64,000 nucleotides of DNA from Planctomycetota bacterium (lineage in GTDB: Bacteria; Planctomycetota; Phycisphaerae; Phycisphaerales; Zrk34), in NCBI GenBank assembly GCA_016125255.1, contig WGMD01000006.1:62001-126000 (forward strand), given 5' to 3'. Under the pieces are notes generated by a model. It searched no databases and was not told where the DNA came from. It was given only the letters and a program-made list of their open reading frames with translations. Shown here in pieces: positions 1 to 7,121 of this stretch (its first letter is position 1; the number at the start of each line of letters is the position of its first letter). The position numbers and the translations under genes were made by a program.

Positions 1-2
1 GC

Positions 3-758
3 GACATCGATGCCGCCGTTTTCGTCGTCGCCCCCAGCGCGCCGTTCATCGCCAAGCTCCTCGCCGATCGGAATATGCACCTGATGGACTTTGAGCGTGC
101 AGAAGCATACGCCCATCGTTACGAGGACCTGTCCACGATGACGCTCTACGAAGGCGTCGTCGATCTGGCGCACAATCTACCCGCGCATGATGTGCATATG
201 ATCGCCCCCGCCGCCGCACTGATCGCACACAGCAATACGCACCCCGCGGTGATTCAGCTCATGGTGCAGGCCGCTCAGCGCATTCACGGTCGCACCAACT
301 GGATCGCCGACGCCGGCGTCTTCCCCTCGCTCAATTACACCGAGCTGCCGATCGGCGATGACGCCCGCTATCACATGACGCACGGGCCCAACATCCTTCA
401 GCGCATGCTCCCGCTTTGGCTCGCCGTGCTCATCATGCGCGTCGTCATTCTGATCGTGCCGTTGCTTGTCATTCTGATCCCGCTCATGCGAATCGCCCCG
501 CCGCTTTACCGCTGGAGCATCCGCAAGCGGATTTATCGCTGGTATGTGACGCTCCGCCGCATCGACACCGACCTGCGCGACGGAGCGGACGCGGAGCAGG
601 TGACGCAGATGCGCAGCGATCTGTTGAACCTCGAAAAGGAAATCGCCGCGCTGAAAGTCCCGCTCTCTTACATGCAGGAGTTCTACAACCTGCGTCTGCA
701 TGTCGCCTACATCCGTGATCGGCTCCATGATCACGTCCGCCAAAAGGACACACCCTGA
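3..758 (+). CDS. TAXI-family TRAP-type solute-binding protein with C-terminal membrane tether (5' truncated)
   Basis: The open frame runs off the left edge, so only the last 251 residues are visible. The visible N-terminal half reads like the second lobe of a TAXI (TRAP-associated extracytoplasmic immunogenic) binding protein, with an 'AVFVVAPSAPFIAKLL' strand-helix and a 'LVDLAHNLPAHDVHMIAPAAALIAHSN'-like stretch that contains a family-typical 'IAPAAALIA' segment. Past about residue 135 there is a long hydrophobic block (LPLWLAVLIMRVVILIVPLL and following), then a basic, helical tail. This architecture is known in TAXI proteins that stay anchored in the inner membrane. It probably binds a small organic ligand in the periplasm. 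Its TGA overlaps the ATG of the next gene by one base, implying translational coupling. The true start and signal peptide lie outside the window. Confidence 0.72.
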   Translation, partial: DIDAAVFVVAPSAPFIAKLLADRNMHLMDFERAEAYAHRYEDLSTMTLYEGVVDLAHNLPAHDVHMIAPAAALIAHSNTHPAVIQLMVQAAQRIHGRTNWIADAGVFPSLNYTELPIGDDARYHMTHGPNILQRMLPLWLAVLIMRVVILIVPLLVILIPLMRIAPPLYRWSIRKRIYRWYVTLRRIDTDLRDGADAEQVTQMRSDLLNLEKEIAALKVPLSYMQEFYNLRLHVAYIRDRLHDHVRQKDTP

Positions 759-1609
759 TGCCCGTCATCGATGCGCACCAGCATTTCTGGGATCGCCGCA
801 ATACGCAGTTCGATTACACATGGCAGGACGCCGAGCCGCTCGCACCGATTTGCCGCAACTTCATGCCTCCGGACCTTCAGCCGCATCTCGTTCACGCCGG
901 CGTCGACTACACCGTCTTCGTGCAGACGCAGCACAACCTCGCCGAAAACCGCTGGATCCTCGGACTCGCCGACAATTACCCGTTCATCGTCGGCGTCGTG
1001 GGATGGGTCGACCTCGCCTCGCCCGCCGTCGCCGATCAACTCGCCGAGTTCAAGGACCACGACAAATTCGTCGGCATCCGTCACATCGTGCAGGATGAAC
1101 CCAACGATGATTTCATCATCCGCCCTGACATTCTGCGTGGCTTGAAGGTGCTTCAAAAGCAGGGCATTCCGTACGACCTGCTCTTCTACGTGAAGCATCT
1201 CAGACATGCGGCGACCGTCGCGCGTCATGTGCCCGACCTGCCGCTCGTCATCGATCACCTCAGCAAGCCGCGCATCAAGGATCACGCCATCGACGATTGG
1301 CTTCCGTATCTCAAGACCGCCGCCGAATGTGACAATGTGTACTGCAAGCTGTCGGGCATGATCACCGAGGCGGACTGGCGCAAGTGGACCGCGGATGACC
1401 TCAAGCCCTATGTGCATGCCGCGCTCGACGCGTTCGGGCCCGAACGCTGCATGTACGGCTCCGACTGGCCCGTCTGCGAACTCGCCGGCACCTACCAGCA
1501 GGTTTACGAGGCGATCAACACCGCGCTGGGCCCCATCAGCGACCGCGAACGCGCGATGATCTTCGGCGAAACCGCCGTGAATTTCTACAATCTCACCCTG
1601 CCCGAATAA
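758..1609 (+). CDS. Amidohydrolase-2 family metal-dependent hydrolase (L-fuconolactonase / sugar-lactonase-like)
   Basis: This 283-residue cytosolic protein is a TIM-barrel amidohydrolase of the Amidohydro_2 group. It opens with the metal motif DAHQHFW (His7, His9), has IDHLSKP near residue 165, and ends the barrel with YGSDWPV (catalytic Asp near residue 236). These motifs and the length match the L-fucono-1,5-lactonase / rhamnonolactonase-like subgroup, which opens sugar lactones in deoxysugar catabolism. The exact substrate cannot be read from sequence. It starts inside the stop codon of the TAXI gene (TGATG), so binding protein and hydrolase are probably co-translated. A stem-loop follows the stop and separates it from the convergent TPR gene. 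Confidence 0.85.
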   Translation: MPVIDAHQHFWDRRNTQFDYTWQDAEPLAPICRNFMPPDLQPHLVHAGVDYTVFVQTQHNLAENRWILGLADNYPFIVGVVGWVDLASPAVADQLAEFKDHDKFVGIRHIVQDEPNDDFIIRPDILRGLKVLQKQGIPYDLLFYVKHLRHAATVARHVPDLPLVIDHLSKPRIKDHAIDDWLPYLKTAAECDNVYCKLSGMITEADWRKWTADDLKPYVHAALDAFGPERCMYGSDWPVCELAGTYQQVYEAINTALGPISDRERAMIFGETAVNFYNLTLPE

Positions 1610-1614
1610 GCAAG

Positions 1615-1637
1615 GCGAGGAGACATCAGTCTCCCCG
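1615..1637. terminator. Stem-loop between convergent genes
   Basis: GGAGAC-ATCA-GTCTCC forms a perfect 6-bp stem with a 4-nt loop, extended by GCG/CGC across an A/C mismatch. It lies exactly between the ends of the convergent hydrolase and TPR genes. There is no U-tract on either strand, so its role as a bidirectional terminator is only likely. Confidence 0.4.
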
Positions 1638-1647
1638 CGCCCGTTGA

Positions 1648-3057
1648 TCATTTCGATTTCGCGATCCTCTCCACCGCCTCCAGATATTTCTGAATGTTCT
1701 CCCGCGGCTTGATCTGCTGCGCCCGGCGCAACAACGGCAGCGCTTCGTCGTACTTGCCCTTGCCGATGAGCAGTTGGGCGTGACGCACCTTGGCGTCCGC
1801 TTCGTAGTCCGGCAGCGCCTCCGCACGCTCGTAATAGAAGACCGCCTTGGCATCGTCGTTGGCGCGACCTGCATGCTGACCGAGCAGAATCAACGCCTCG
1901 CCGTCCAGCGGATCGATCTCGACGATCTGTTCGAGCACCTTCGCCTCCTCTTCGCCCGCCCCTGCCGCAACCGCCAACCGTGCCTGCAATTTGAGCAGAT
2001 CCTTTTTGTCCTCCGGCGCCAGATCGTCCTTGTGGATTTCCTCGATTTTCGCGACGATGTCGCGTGTCTCGTCCATCGCGCCGCGCGTGGTGAGCACCTT
2101 CGCCGCTCGGATCGCCCGGTCCGGTTTGGCCTTCGGGTCCAACATCATGGCCCGCTCATAGGTCTTAACCGCCAGTCCGTACAGCTCGCTGTTGATGTAG
2201 ATGTCGCCCAGGAGATTCAGACTCGCGGGCGTGCTCTTGCCAAGCCGATCCACCATCTCGAAGTTCTGGGCCGCCTTCATCGGATCATTGAGCCCGATGA
2301 ACGCATTGGCCTGAATCATCCACAGATCCGCGCGGTTGGGATTGTCCGAAAGGAGCTGCCCGCACAGGGCCTGTACATCCGTGTACCGCTGCTGCTTGAA
2401 CAGCGCGCTGAGCAGCCCCATCTTCCAGTCCATCGTCCCCGGGTCCATCAGGATCGCCATGCGGAACGCCGACTCTGACGCCAGATTATCGCCGATCGAC
2501 GCATAGGCGAAGCCGAGCAGACCGTATGTGGTCTTGTCCCCGCCGCCCAGTTCGATGACTTTCGTCAACGCCGGCAGCGCCTGTTCAAATTTTGACTGCT
2601 TGATGAAAATGATGCCCAGATTCTTCCATGCACGACGGAATTTGTCGTGCTTTTTCACCGCCGCCTGATATTCCTCGATCGCCTGATCGAACTGCTCCTT
2701 CTGGAAATAGATATTCGCCAGTGTAAAGTCGAAGACGGCGCTTGAGGCCGGCGTGCGCTTCTTGAGAATCATCTGCACCGCGTCATCCACCTTGTCCGCG
2801 GCCATGAGCCCGAGAATCTTCTGCATCTCATCACGCTCCTCGGCCGTGACGCGCGGCTCGATCTCCGTCTCGGCGATGTAGCTTTGCGTGAACTCCTTTT
2901 GAAATGCGGGCGAGTTCCACAGTTTGAGCTGATCCTCCGTCATGGCCGAGGCGGCGGCGGGTTTGAGCGGCACGGCCGGGGCGTCGTTATCCGCGGCCCG
3001 CGCCAGCAGCGCGGACATCGTCAATAGGAACATTGCGGCGGCGATGATTCGATTCAT
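1648..3057 (-). CDS. Secreted TPR-repeat protein, last gene of the TonB energy-transduction operon
   Basis: This 469-residue protein has a signal peptide (MNRIIAAAMFLLTMSALLARA) and then many 34-residue TPR units, roughly residues 80-460, with typical 'A...LG..Y...G....A...Y..A' spacing. The frame is open further upstream, but this ATG is chosen because it begins the signal peptide and lies 4 bp after the tonB stop. TPR proteins occupy the same tail position in DUF3450-ExbB-ExbB-ExbD-TonB operons of gammaproteobacteria, where the related TtpC/TPR components support TonB2 function. It is probably a periplasmic scaffold for the TonB complex or receptor. No catalytic motif is visible. Confidence 0.85.
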   Translation of the reverse strand: MNRIIAAAMFLLTMSALLARAADNDAPAVPLKPAAASAMTEDQLKLWNSPAFQKEFTQSYIAETEIEPRVTAEERDEMQKILGLMAADKVDDAVQMILKKRTPASSAVFDFTLANIYFQKEQFDQAIEEYQAAVKKHDKFRRAWKNLGIIFIKQSKFEQALPALTKVIELGGGDKTTYGLLGFAYASIGDNLASESAFRMAILMDPGTMDWKMGLLSALFKQQRYTDVQALCGQLLSDNPNRADLWMIQANAFIGLNDPMKAAQNFEMVDRLGKSTPASLNLLGDIYINSELYGLAVKTYERAMMLDPKAKPDRAIRAAKVLTTRGAMDETRDIVAKIEEIHKDDLAPEDKKDLLKLQARLAVAAGAGEEEAKVLEQIVEIDPLDGEALILLGQHAGRANDDAKAVFYYERAEALPDYEADAKVRHAQLLIGKGKYDEALPLLRRAQQIKPRENIQKYLEAVERIAKSK

Positions 3058-3061
3058 GGTT

Positions 3062-3727
3062 CTACTCTTTCGGGAAGGTGATAGGCACGCGCATTCGAAA
3101 ACGCACCGATTCGCCGTTTCGTTTACCGGGTTCAAATTTCCATTGTTTGACCGCATTGAGCGCCGGCTGATCGAAGACCGGATCGCTCGACTTTTGAACA
3201 ATCGGATTCTGCACGCGGCCGGAGGCATCAACGATGAAGATGATATAGACCGTGCCAGGCGCCTTTTTGCGAATTTGCGTATTGAGCAAAGGCCCGGGTT
3301 GATAGATCGCGCGCGGTTTCTGGTCCAAGTCGTCCATGCTGAACAGACCATCTCCGCCGGCGCTGCTCTGACCGATCGTGTTGAGCTTTGTGGAAATGTC
3401 CACCGTGCCCCAGCCGTCGCCGATCCCCGGGTTCAGGGCCATCGCCAACTGCTGAAGATCCATCGGCTGTGCCTCGGGCGTCAGTTCCGGCGGTTTCTCC
3501 TCCTGCTCCTCTTCCTTCTTGGGCTCCTCCGGCGGCGGAGGAGGCGGCGGAGGCGCCTCTGCCGTGTCGATGTTCTGCACGATGACATCCTGCGTCGGCG
3601 GCTTGCTGATGGCCTGAAGCAGCGGCAGGACCATGAACAATGTCAACGTCATCACCATCGCGCCAGCCACGACGGCCAACCGGTGAATGACCCATTTGAA
3701 GCTCGTTATGGCGGGACTTTTCGTCAC
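3062..3727 (-). CDS. tonB: Energy transducer TonB
   Basis: A 221-residue TonB protein. It has one N-terminal transmembrane segment (about residues 15-37), a Pro- and Glu/Lys-rich periplasmic spacer starting with an eight-proline run near residue 59, and a C-terminal TonB fold (about 130-221) with 'PGTVYIIFIVDASGRVQNP' and 'AVKQWKFEPGKRNGE', the family's 'A...W.F.P' signature. It carries proton-motive energy from the ExbB/ExbD pair to the TonB-dependent receptor encoded upstream. The start is GTG, 11 bp after the exbD stop. The ribosome binding site is weak, which suggests coupling to exbD translation. Confidence 0.93.
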   Translation of the reverse strand: MTKSPAITSFKWVIHRLAVVAGAMVMTLTLFMVLPLLQAISKPPTQDVIVQNIDTAEAPPPPPPPPEEPKKEEEQEEKPPELTPEAQPMDLQQLAMALNPGIGDGWGTVDISTKLNTIGQSSAGGDGLFSMDDLDQKPRAIYQPGPLLNTQIRKKAPGTVYIIFIVDASGRVQNPIVQKSSDPVFDQPALNAVKQWKFEPGKRNGESVRFRMRVPITFPKE

Positions 3728-3738
3728 TGGAGTTTCGC

Positions 3739-4152
3739 TCAGCTCTTGGCCTTGCTGGTCGCAACGCTGACTTTCGTCGCGCCCGCGAGTTTCGCTTCGT
3801 CGATGATCCGCACGAGCATTCCGGACTGTGAATTGTTGTCCGCCTGAATAATTACGGGGATTTCTTCCTTCTGAAGCATGCGTTTGATCAGGGGCTGTAC
3901 GCCGCTGATGCCGATCTCACGACCGCCATAGACGATCTCGCCCTTCTTGGTCAGCGCGATAAGAATGCTCGTTTTCTCAAGACGCTGCGACGAGGCCGCC
4001 TGTGGCTTGTCCACCTGCACGCCCGTCTCCTCGACGAAGGTCGTCGTCACGATGAAGAAGATCAGAAGGATGAACACGCAGTCGATCATTGGGGACATGT
4101 CAATCCCCGGCTCGTTGCCGTCATCTGATCCAGTATCGCGAAATCGTCCCAT
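3739..4152 (-). CDS. exbD: Biopolymer transport protein ExbD/TolR
   Basis: A 137-residue protein of normal ExbD length. It has a short cytosolic start, one transmembrane helix (about 22-41) with the essential membrane aspartate in 'MSPMIDCVFILLIFFI' (Asp24), and a periplasmic ExbD domain. Together with the ExbB proteins it forms the proton-driven motor that powers TonB. It sits between the short exbB and tonB genes with 11-18 bp gaps, as expected for one operon. Confidence 0.94.
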   Translation of the reverse strand: MGRFRDTGSDDGNEPGIDMSPMIDCVFILLIFFIVTTTFVEETGVQVDKPQAASSQRLEKTSILIALTKKGEIVYGGREIGISGVQPLIKRMLQKEEIPVIIQADNNSQSGMLVRIIDEAKLAGATKVSVATSKAKS

Positions 4153-4170
4153 GTTCGTAATCTCCGAGTT

Positions 4171-4836
4171 TCAGACCGCCGCCGCGGCGGTCTCGCTCGT
4201 GGTGTTCGTTTCCTTCATCTTCCGATAGAGCACCTGCGAGTACACCGATTCGAGATGCGCCAGGAAGGCCTTGTACCGTTCATGCTTGCGATAGAGCTGA
4301 TACTGGAAGAACAGGCCGGGCAGCGCGATGACGAGCCCGGTCTCGGTAGTGATCAGCGCTTCGGAGATGCCTTGGGCGATGAGCCCCATCGTCTTCTCGC
4401 CGCCAGAGCCGGAGGACAACGCGGCGAAGGTCGCGAGCATGCCCGTCACGGTGCCGAGTAGTCCCAGTAGCGGCGCTACGCTGACGCAGATCTTCATCAC
4501 GCGCAGGTCGCGCTCAAAGGGCGCGACCTCCGTCGTGCGCAGTTCCTGAAAGAACATGGCGGTGTCGCTGATCGTGCTGCCGCCGGTGACGAAGTCGAGC
4601 ATGTCGCCGATCGGACCTTTGCGTTCGGACGGGTGATCGATCCAGCGGCGCCACTTACGCTCGGGCACCGAGAGGAACCCCTTGCTGCGCAGGTTCAGCC
4701 AGATATGCGTGCCGAGCGCGAAGAGCACCAGCGCATCGAGCGCGATGCCCGCCATGCCCCATCCGCCGGCGAGCCAGATCTTCGCCGCCTGCTGCCAGAG
4801 GTCCTGAATATGCTTGACGAGTGTGTTCCAGTCCAT
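4171..4836 (-). CDS. exbB: MotA/TolQ/ExbB proton channel protein (short paralogue)
   Basis: A 221-residue inner-membrane protein with three predicted helices (about 22-42, 108-132, 150-176). It carries the family signature 'LLGLLGTVTGML' and 'GISEALITTETGLVIALPGL'. This is the canonical ExbB partner for ExbD in the motor. It follows directly after a second, longer ExbB. Two exbB genes in one operon is the known arrangement for TonB2-type systems, where the long one (TtpC-like) acts as an extra energizing subunit. Confidence 0.92.
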   Translation of the reverse strand: MDWNTLVKHIQDLWQQAAKIWLAGGWGMAGIALDALVLFALGTHIWLNLRSKGFLSVPERKWRRWIDHPSERKGPIGDMLDFVTGGSTISDTAMFFQELRTTEVAPFERDLRVMKICVSVAPLLGLLGTVTGMLATFAALSSGSGGEKTMGLIAQGISEALITTETGLVIALPGLFFQYQLYRKHERYKAFLAHLESVYSQVLYRKMKETNTTSETAAAAV

Positions 4837-4848
4837 GATGCTTCCGCC

Positions 4849-6291
4849 TTACGCCGCCTTGTCCATTTCGCCGTAGTGCGACTTGCCGATCTGGTTCATG
4901 AACGCCACGGCCGATTTCTCCATCTGATCGATCGCTCCGCGTGCCTTGCGGGAGAGGAATGCGTGCAGGAGCAGCGCGGGGATCGCTACGATCAGACCGT
5001 ACTCCGTGGTGATAAGCGCTTCGGAGATGCCGCCGGAGAGCGTCTTGACGTCGCCGGAGCCGAACACGGTGATGAGCGTGAACGTGTTCATGATGCCCGT
5101 CACTGTGCCGAGCAGACCCAGCAGTGGCGCCGACGATGCGCAGATCGCGATGAACGGAAGGAAGCGATTGAGTTTGAGCCGCGTAGACATGACGCGCTCG
5201 AACATGATCTCCTCGATCAGTTCGCTGGGCTCGCCCAAATGCTCAGCCCCGGCTTGAAGCATCTTGCCAGAGGGACCGGGAATCGCGTTGGCAGCTTTGA
5301 CCGCAGCTTCCTTATCGTGAGCGGCAACGGTGTCGAGCAGCGCCTTGAGTCGTTTGCGTGACGGATTGCGAACAAGCATCAGACCCAGCCACTTGAAGAT
5401 GGCCACGAGCAGAGCCGCACCGGCGAGTGCGAAGATCGGCACCATGACCGGGCCACCCTTCTTGATATGCTCGATAATCGTTTCGTGCGTCGCCTCGATC
5501 TTGTGAGCGTTGCCCATGGAAGGATCGAGCGGGAACTGGCCCTTGCCATTCTTGACGACCGCAGCCGCGGCGGCCGCATCTTCAGGCATCGCATAAGGGA
5601 TCACCGCCGGCTCCAGTGATCCGAGCCGCTGTTCGGCGGAGCCGACATGCGTGCCATCCTCCGACACGAACAGGGCGACGGGACCGACGAGGGCGAACTT
5701 GCCGTGCTGAACGATCCCGGTCGCGTCCACGGCCTTGCCGTCAAATCGCGATCCGCCGAGAGCGTCTTCAATCCGATCCAGCGACGTCGCTAACAGCGCC
5801 GCTTGCACCTTGAAGATGTCCTGTTCTGAGAGAGCGGTGTTCTCCACCGCGAGCTTCGCTTCCTTGATGGGAGCGGCGTATCGCTGAAGCTCCGCGATAT
5901 GCATGCCGGACTCGAAATTGCGGGAATATTCGCTCAGGAGGTTCGACAGGTAGGTGCTTTCCTCGTGACGCGACTTGATCTCCGTGCGCAGGTTGCTCAG
6001 ATCCAGCGTGCGCGAATCGAGCAGGCGGGTCGTCTGCTGATAGTCGAGGCGGACTTTCGTCAGTTCACCTTCGGCGGCGCTGAGCTTGTTACTGAGCGGA
6101 ATCGTTTCATCGGCCACACGTTTGCGGAGCTTGGCCAGTTCCTCAAGACTGTCCTTGAGCTGGTTCTGCACATCCGCGGCGGCCTGGTCGAATGTCTCGC
6201 CGCCGGCTGGTGCGGCGGGCGCGTCGTCCGCCCACACCGGTGCACCGGTCAACAGAAGCGATATCAATATGAGCATCATTTTAGTATTCAT
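4849..6291 (-). CDS. Long MotA/TolQ/ExbB protein with periplasmic coiled-coil extension (TtpC-like)
   Basis: A 480-residue protein. It begins with a signal peptide (residues 1-21), has a predicted coiled coil (about 35-140) and a periplasmic domain up to about 275, then a membrane helix near 280-305 ('MVPIFALAGAALLVAIFKW') and the ExbB channel region with 'LLGLLGTVTGIMNTF' and 'GISEALITTEYGLIVAIPALLL'. The layout matches TtpC of Vibrio TonB2 systems. The periplasmic arm could touch TonB or the adjacent DUF3450 protein, which is also a coiled coil. It lies between the DUF3450 gene and the short exbB with gaps of 17 and 12 bp. Confidence 0.88.
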   Translation of the reverse strand: MNTKMMLILISLLLTGAPVWADDAPAAPAGGETFDQAAADVQNQLKDSLEELAKLRKRVADETIPLSNKLSAAEGELTKVRLDYQQTTRLLDSRTLDLSNLRTEIKSRHEESTYLSNLLSEYSRNFESGMHIAELQRYAAPIKEAKLAVENTALSEQDIFKVQAALLATSLDRIEDALGGSRFDGKAVDATGIVQHGKFALVGPVALFVSEDGTHVGSAEQRLGSLEPAVIPYAMPEDAAAAAAVVKNGKGQFPLDPSMGNAHKIEATHETIIEHIKKGGPVMVPIFALAGAALLVAIFKWLGLMLVRNPSRKRLKALLDTVAAHDKEAAVKAANAIPGPSGKMLQAGAEHLGEPSELIEEIMFERVMSTRLKLNRFLPFIAICASSAPLLGLLGTVTGIMNTFTLITVFGSGDVKTLSGGISEALITTEYGLIVAIPALLLHAFLSRKARGAIDQMEKSAVAFMNQIGKSHYGEMDKAA

Positions 6292-6308
6292 GACGGGTAT
6301 TTACCTGT

Positions 6309-7097
6309 TTATTTGACGGTAATGGGAAGTTTGACAAATGATGCGACTTTCTCGTTCTTGAGAATTGCGATCGCATCGGCGATGGCGTTGGCGGATTCGT
6401 TAGCCGGGGTCCAGACCCAGCCATCGGCGGTCGCCGTACCGATCCCGGCGACGGAACGATTGGCGCTGACGTAGTAGCCCTGCCCCAAGCCGACATACAT
6501 CGCCGTCACTTCCGCCGACTTTCCGTCCGGCAGCGACCGCACTTCGCTGGCGACAGTGATATTGCGGTTGAACTTGTTGATTTCATTGAGAATGCCCACG
6601 ACGTTCTGGAACCGCTCCGAGAGCGTCATTTTGGTGTCTTCGGGCTTTTCAGGAATGCGCTGGCTAAGCGGCTTGACCAAGTCACGGATCGGATCCGGCA
6701 GACGTTTGAGGATGATTTTTGTACGGGATTCCAAGCCAGCGACCATTTCGTTGAGGCCGGCGGAGGCGGCCTTGAGCATTTCGTTCTCGGACATCATGTC
6801 CTGGCGCTTCTTGTCCGCATCGGCGATGGATTTGTTCGCGTCTTCGATCTTCGTATGCAACGCATCGATTTCGCGCTGCACCAGTTCGATGCGGTCATTG
6901 AGTGTTTGCTTGGACAGTTCCAGGTCGCGTTGTTCCTGTGAGATGGTGCGGCGCGTCTCGACCCAGCGCTCCAGTGCCGCCCGCGTATTGTCGATTTCGA
7001 CCATGGCCTTGTCGGCGAACATCACACCTGAGGACGCGATACCGATGACGATGACCATCAGAAGTGTCATTTTAGAGATATGCGATGGTGAGTTCAT
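6309..7097 (-). CDS. DUF3450-family periplasmic coiled-coil protein
   Basis: A 262-residue protein with an N-terminal signal or membrane segment (about 10-29), a predicted coiled coil with dense Glu/Lys/Gln heptads (about 33-125), and a C-terminal globular part containing 'VTAMYVGLGQGYYVSANRSV' and 'GWVWTP'. These match DUF3450 proteins found directly upstream of exbB-exbB-exbD-tonB. The molecular role of DUF3450 is not established. Its gene order suggests a periplasmic strut between the long ExbB and the receptor. GGAAG lies in front of the ATG as a ribosome binding site, 24 bp after the receptor stop. Confidence 0.85.
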   Translation of the reverse strand: MNSPSHISKMTLLMVIVIGIASSGVMFADKAMVEIDNTRAALERWVETRRTISQEQRDLELSKQTLNDRIELVQREIDALHTKIEDANKSIADADKKRQDMMSENEMLKAASAGLNEMVAGLESRTKIILKRLPDPIRDLVKPLSQRIPEKPEDTKMTLSERFQNVVGILNEINKFNRNITVASEVRSLPDGKSAEVTAMYVGLGQGYYVSANRSVAGIGTATADGWVWTPANESANAIADAIAILKNEKVASFVKLPITVK

Positions 7098-7121
7098 GAG
7101 AATCGCTTCCTTATGCGGACA

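Noticed and set aside
731-1651. 306-codon frame antisense to the amidohydrolase
   Set aside because: The plus strand carries all metal motifs of amidohydrolase-2; the reverse frame has none.
3058-3351. N-terminal extension of the TPR gene into tonB
   Set aside because: The extra 98 residues are Arg/Ser-rich, overlap tonB in another frame and precede a clear signal peptide start.
3520-3560. Proline-codon run that looks like a simple-sequence repeat (GGC/GGA on the plus strand)
   Set aside because: It encodes the normal proline-rich spacer of TonB, not a separate repeat element.
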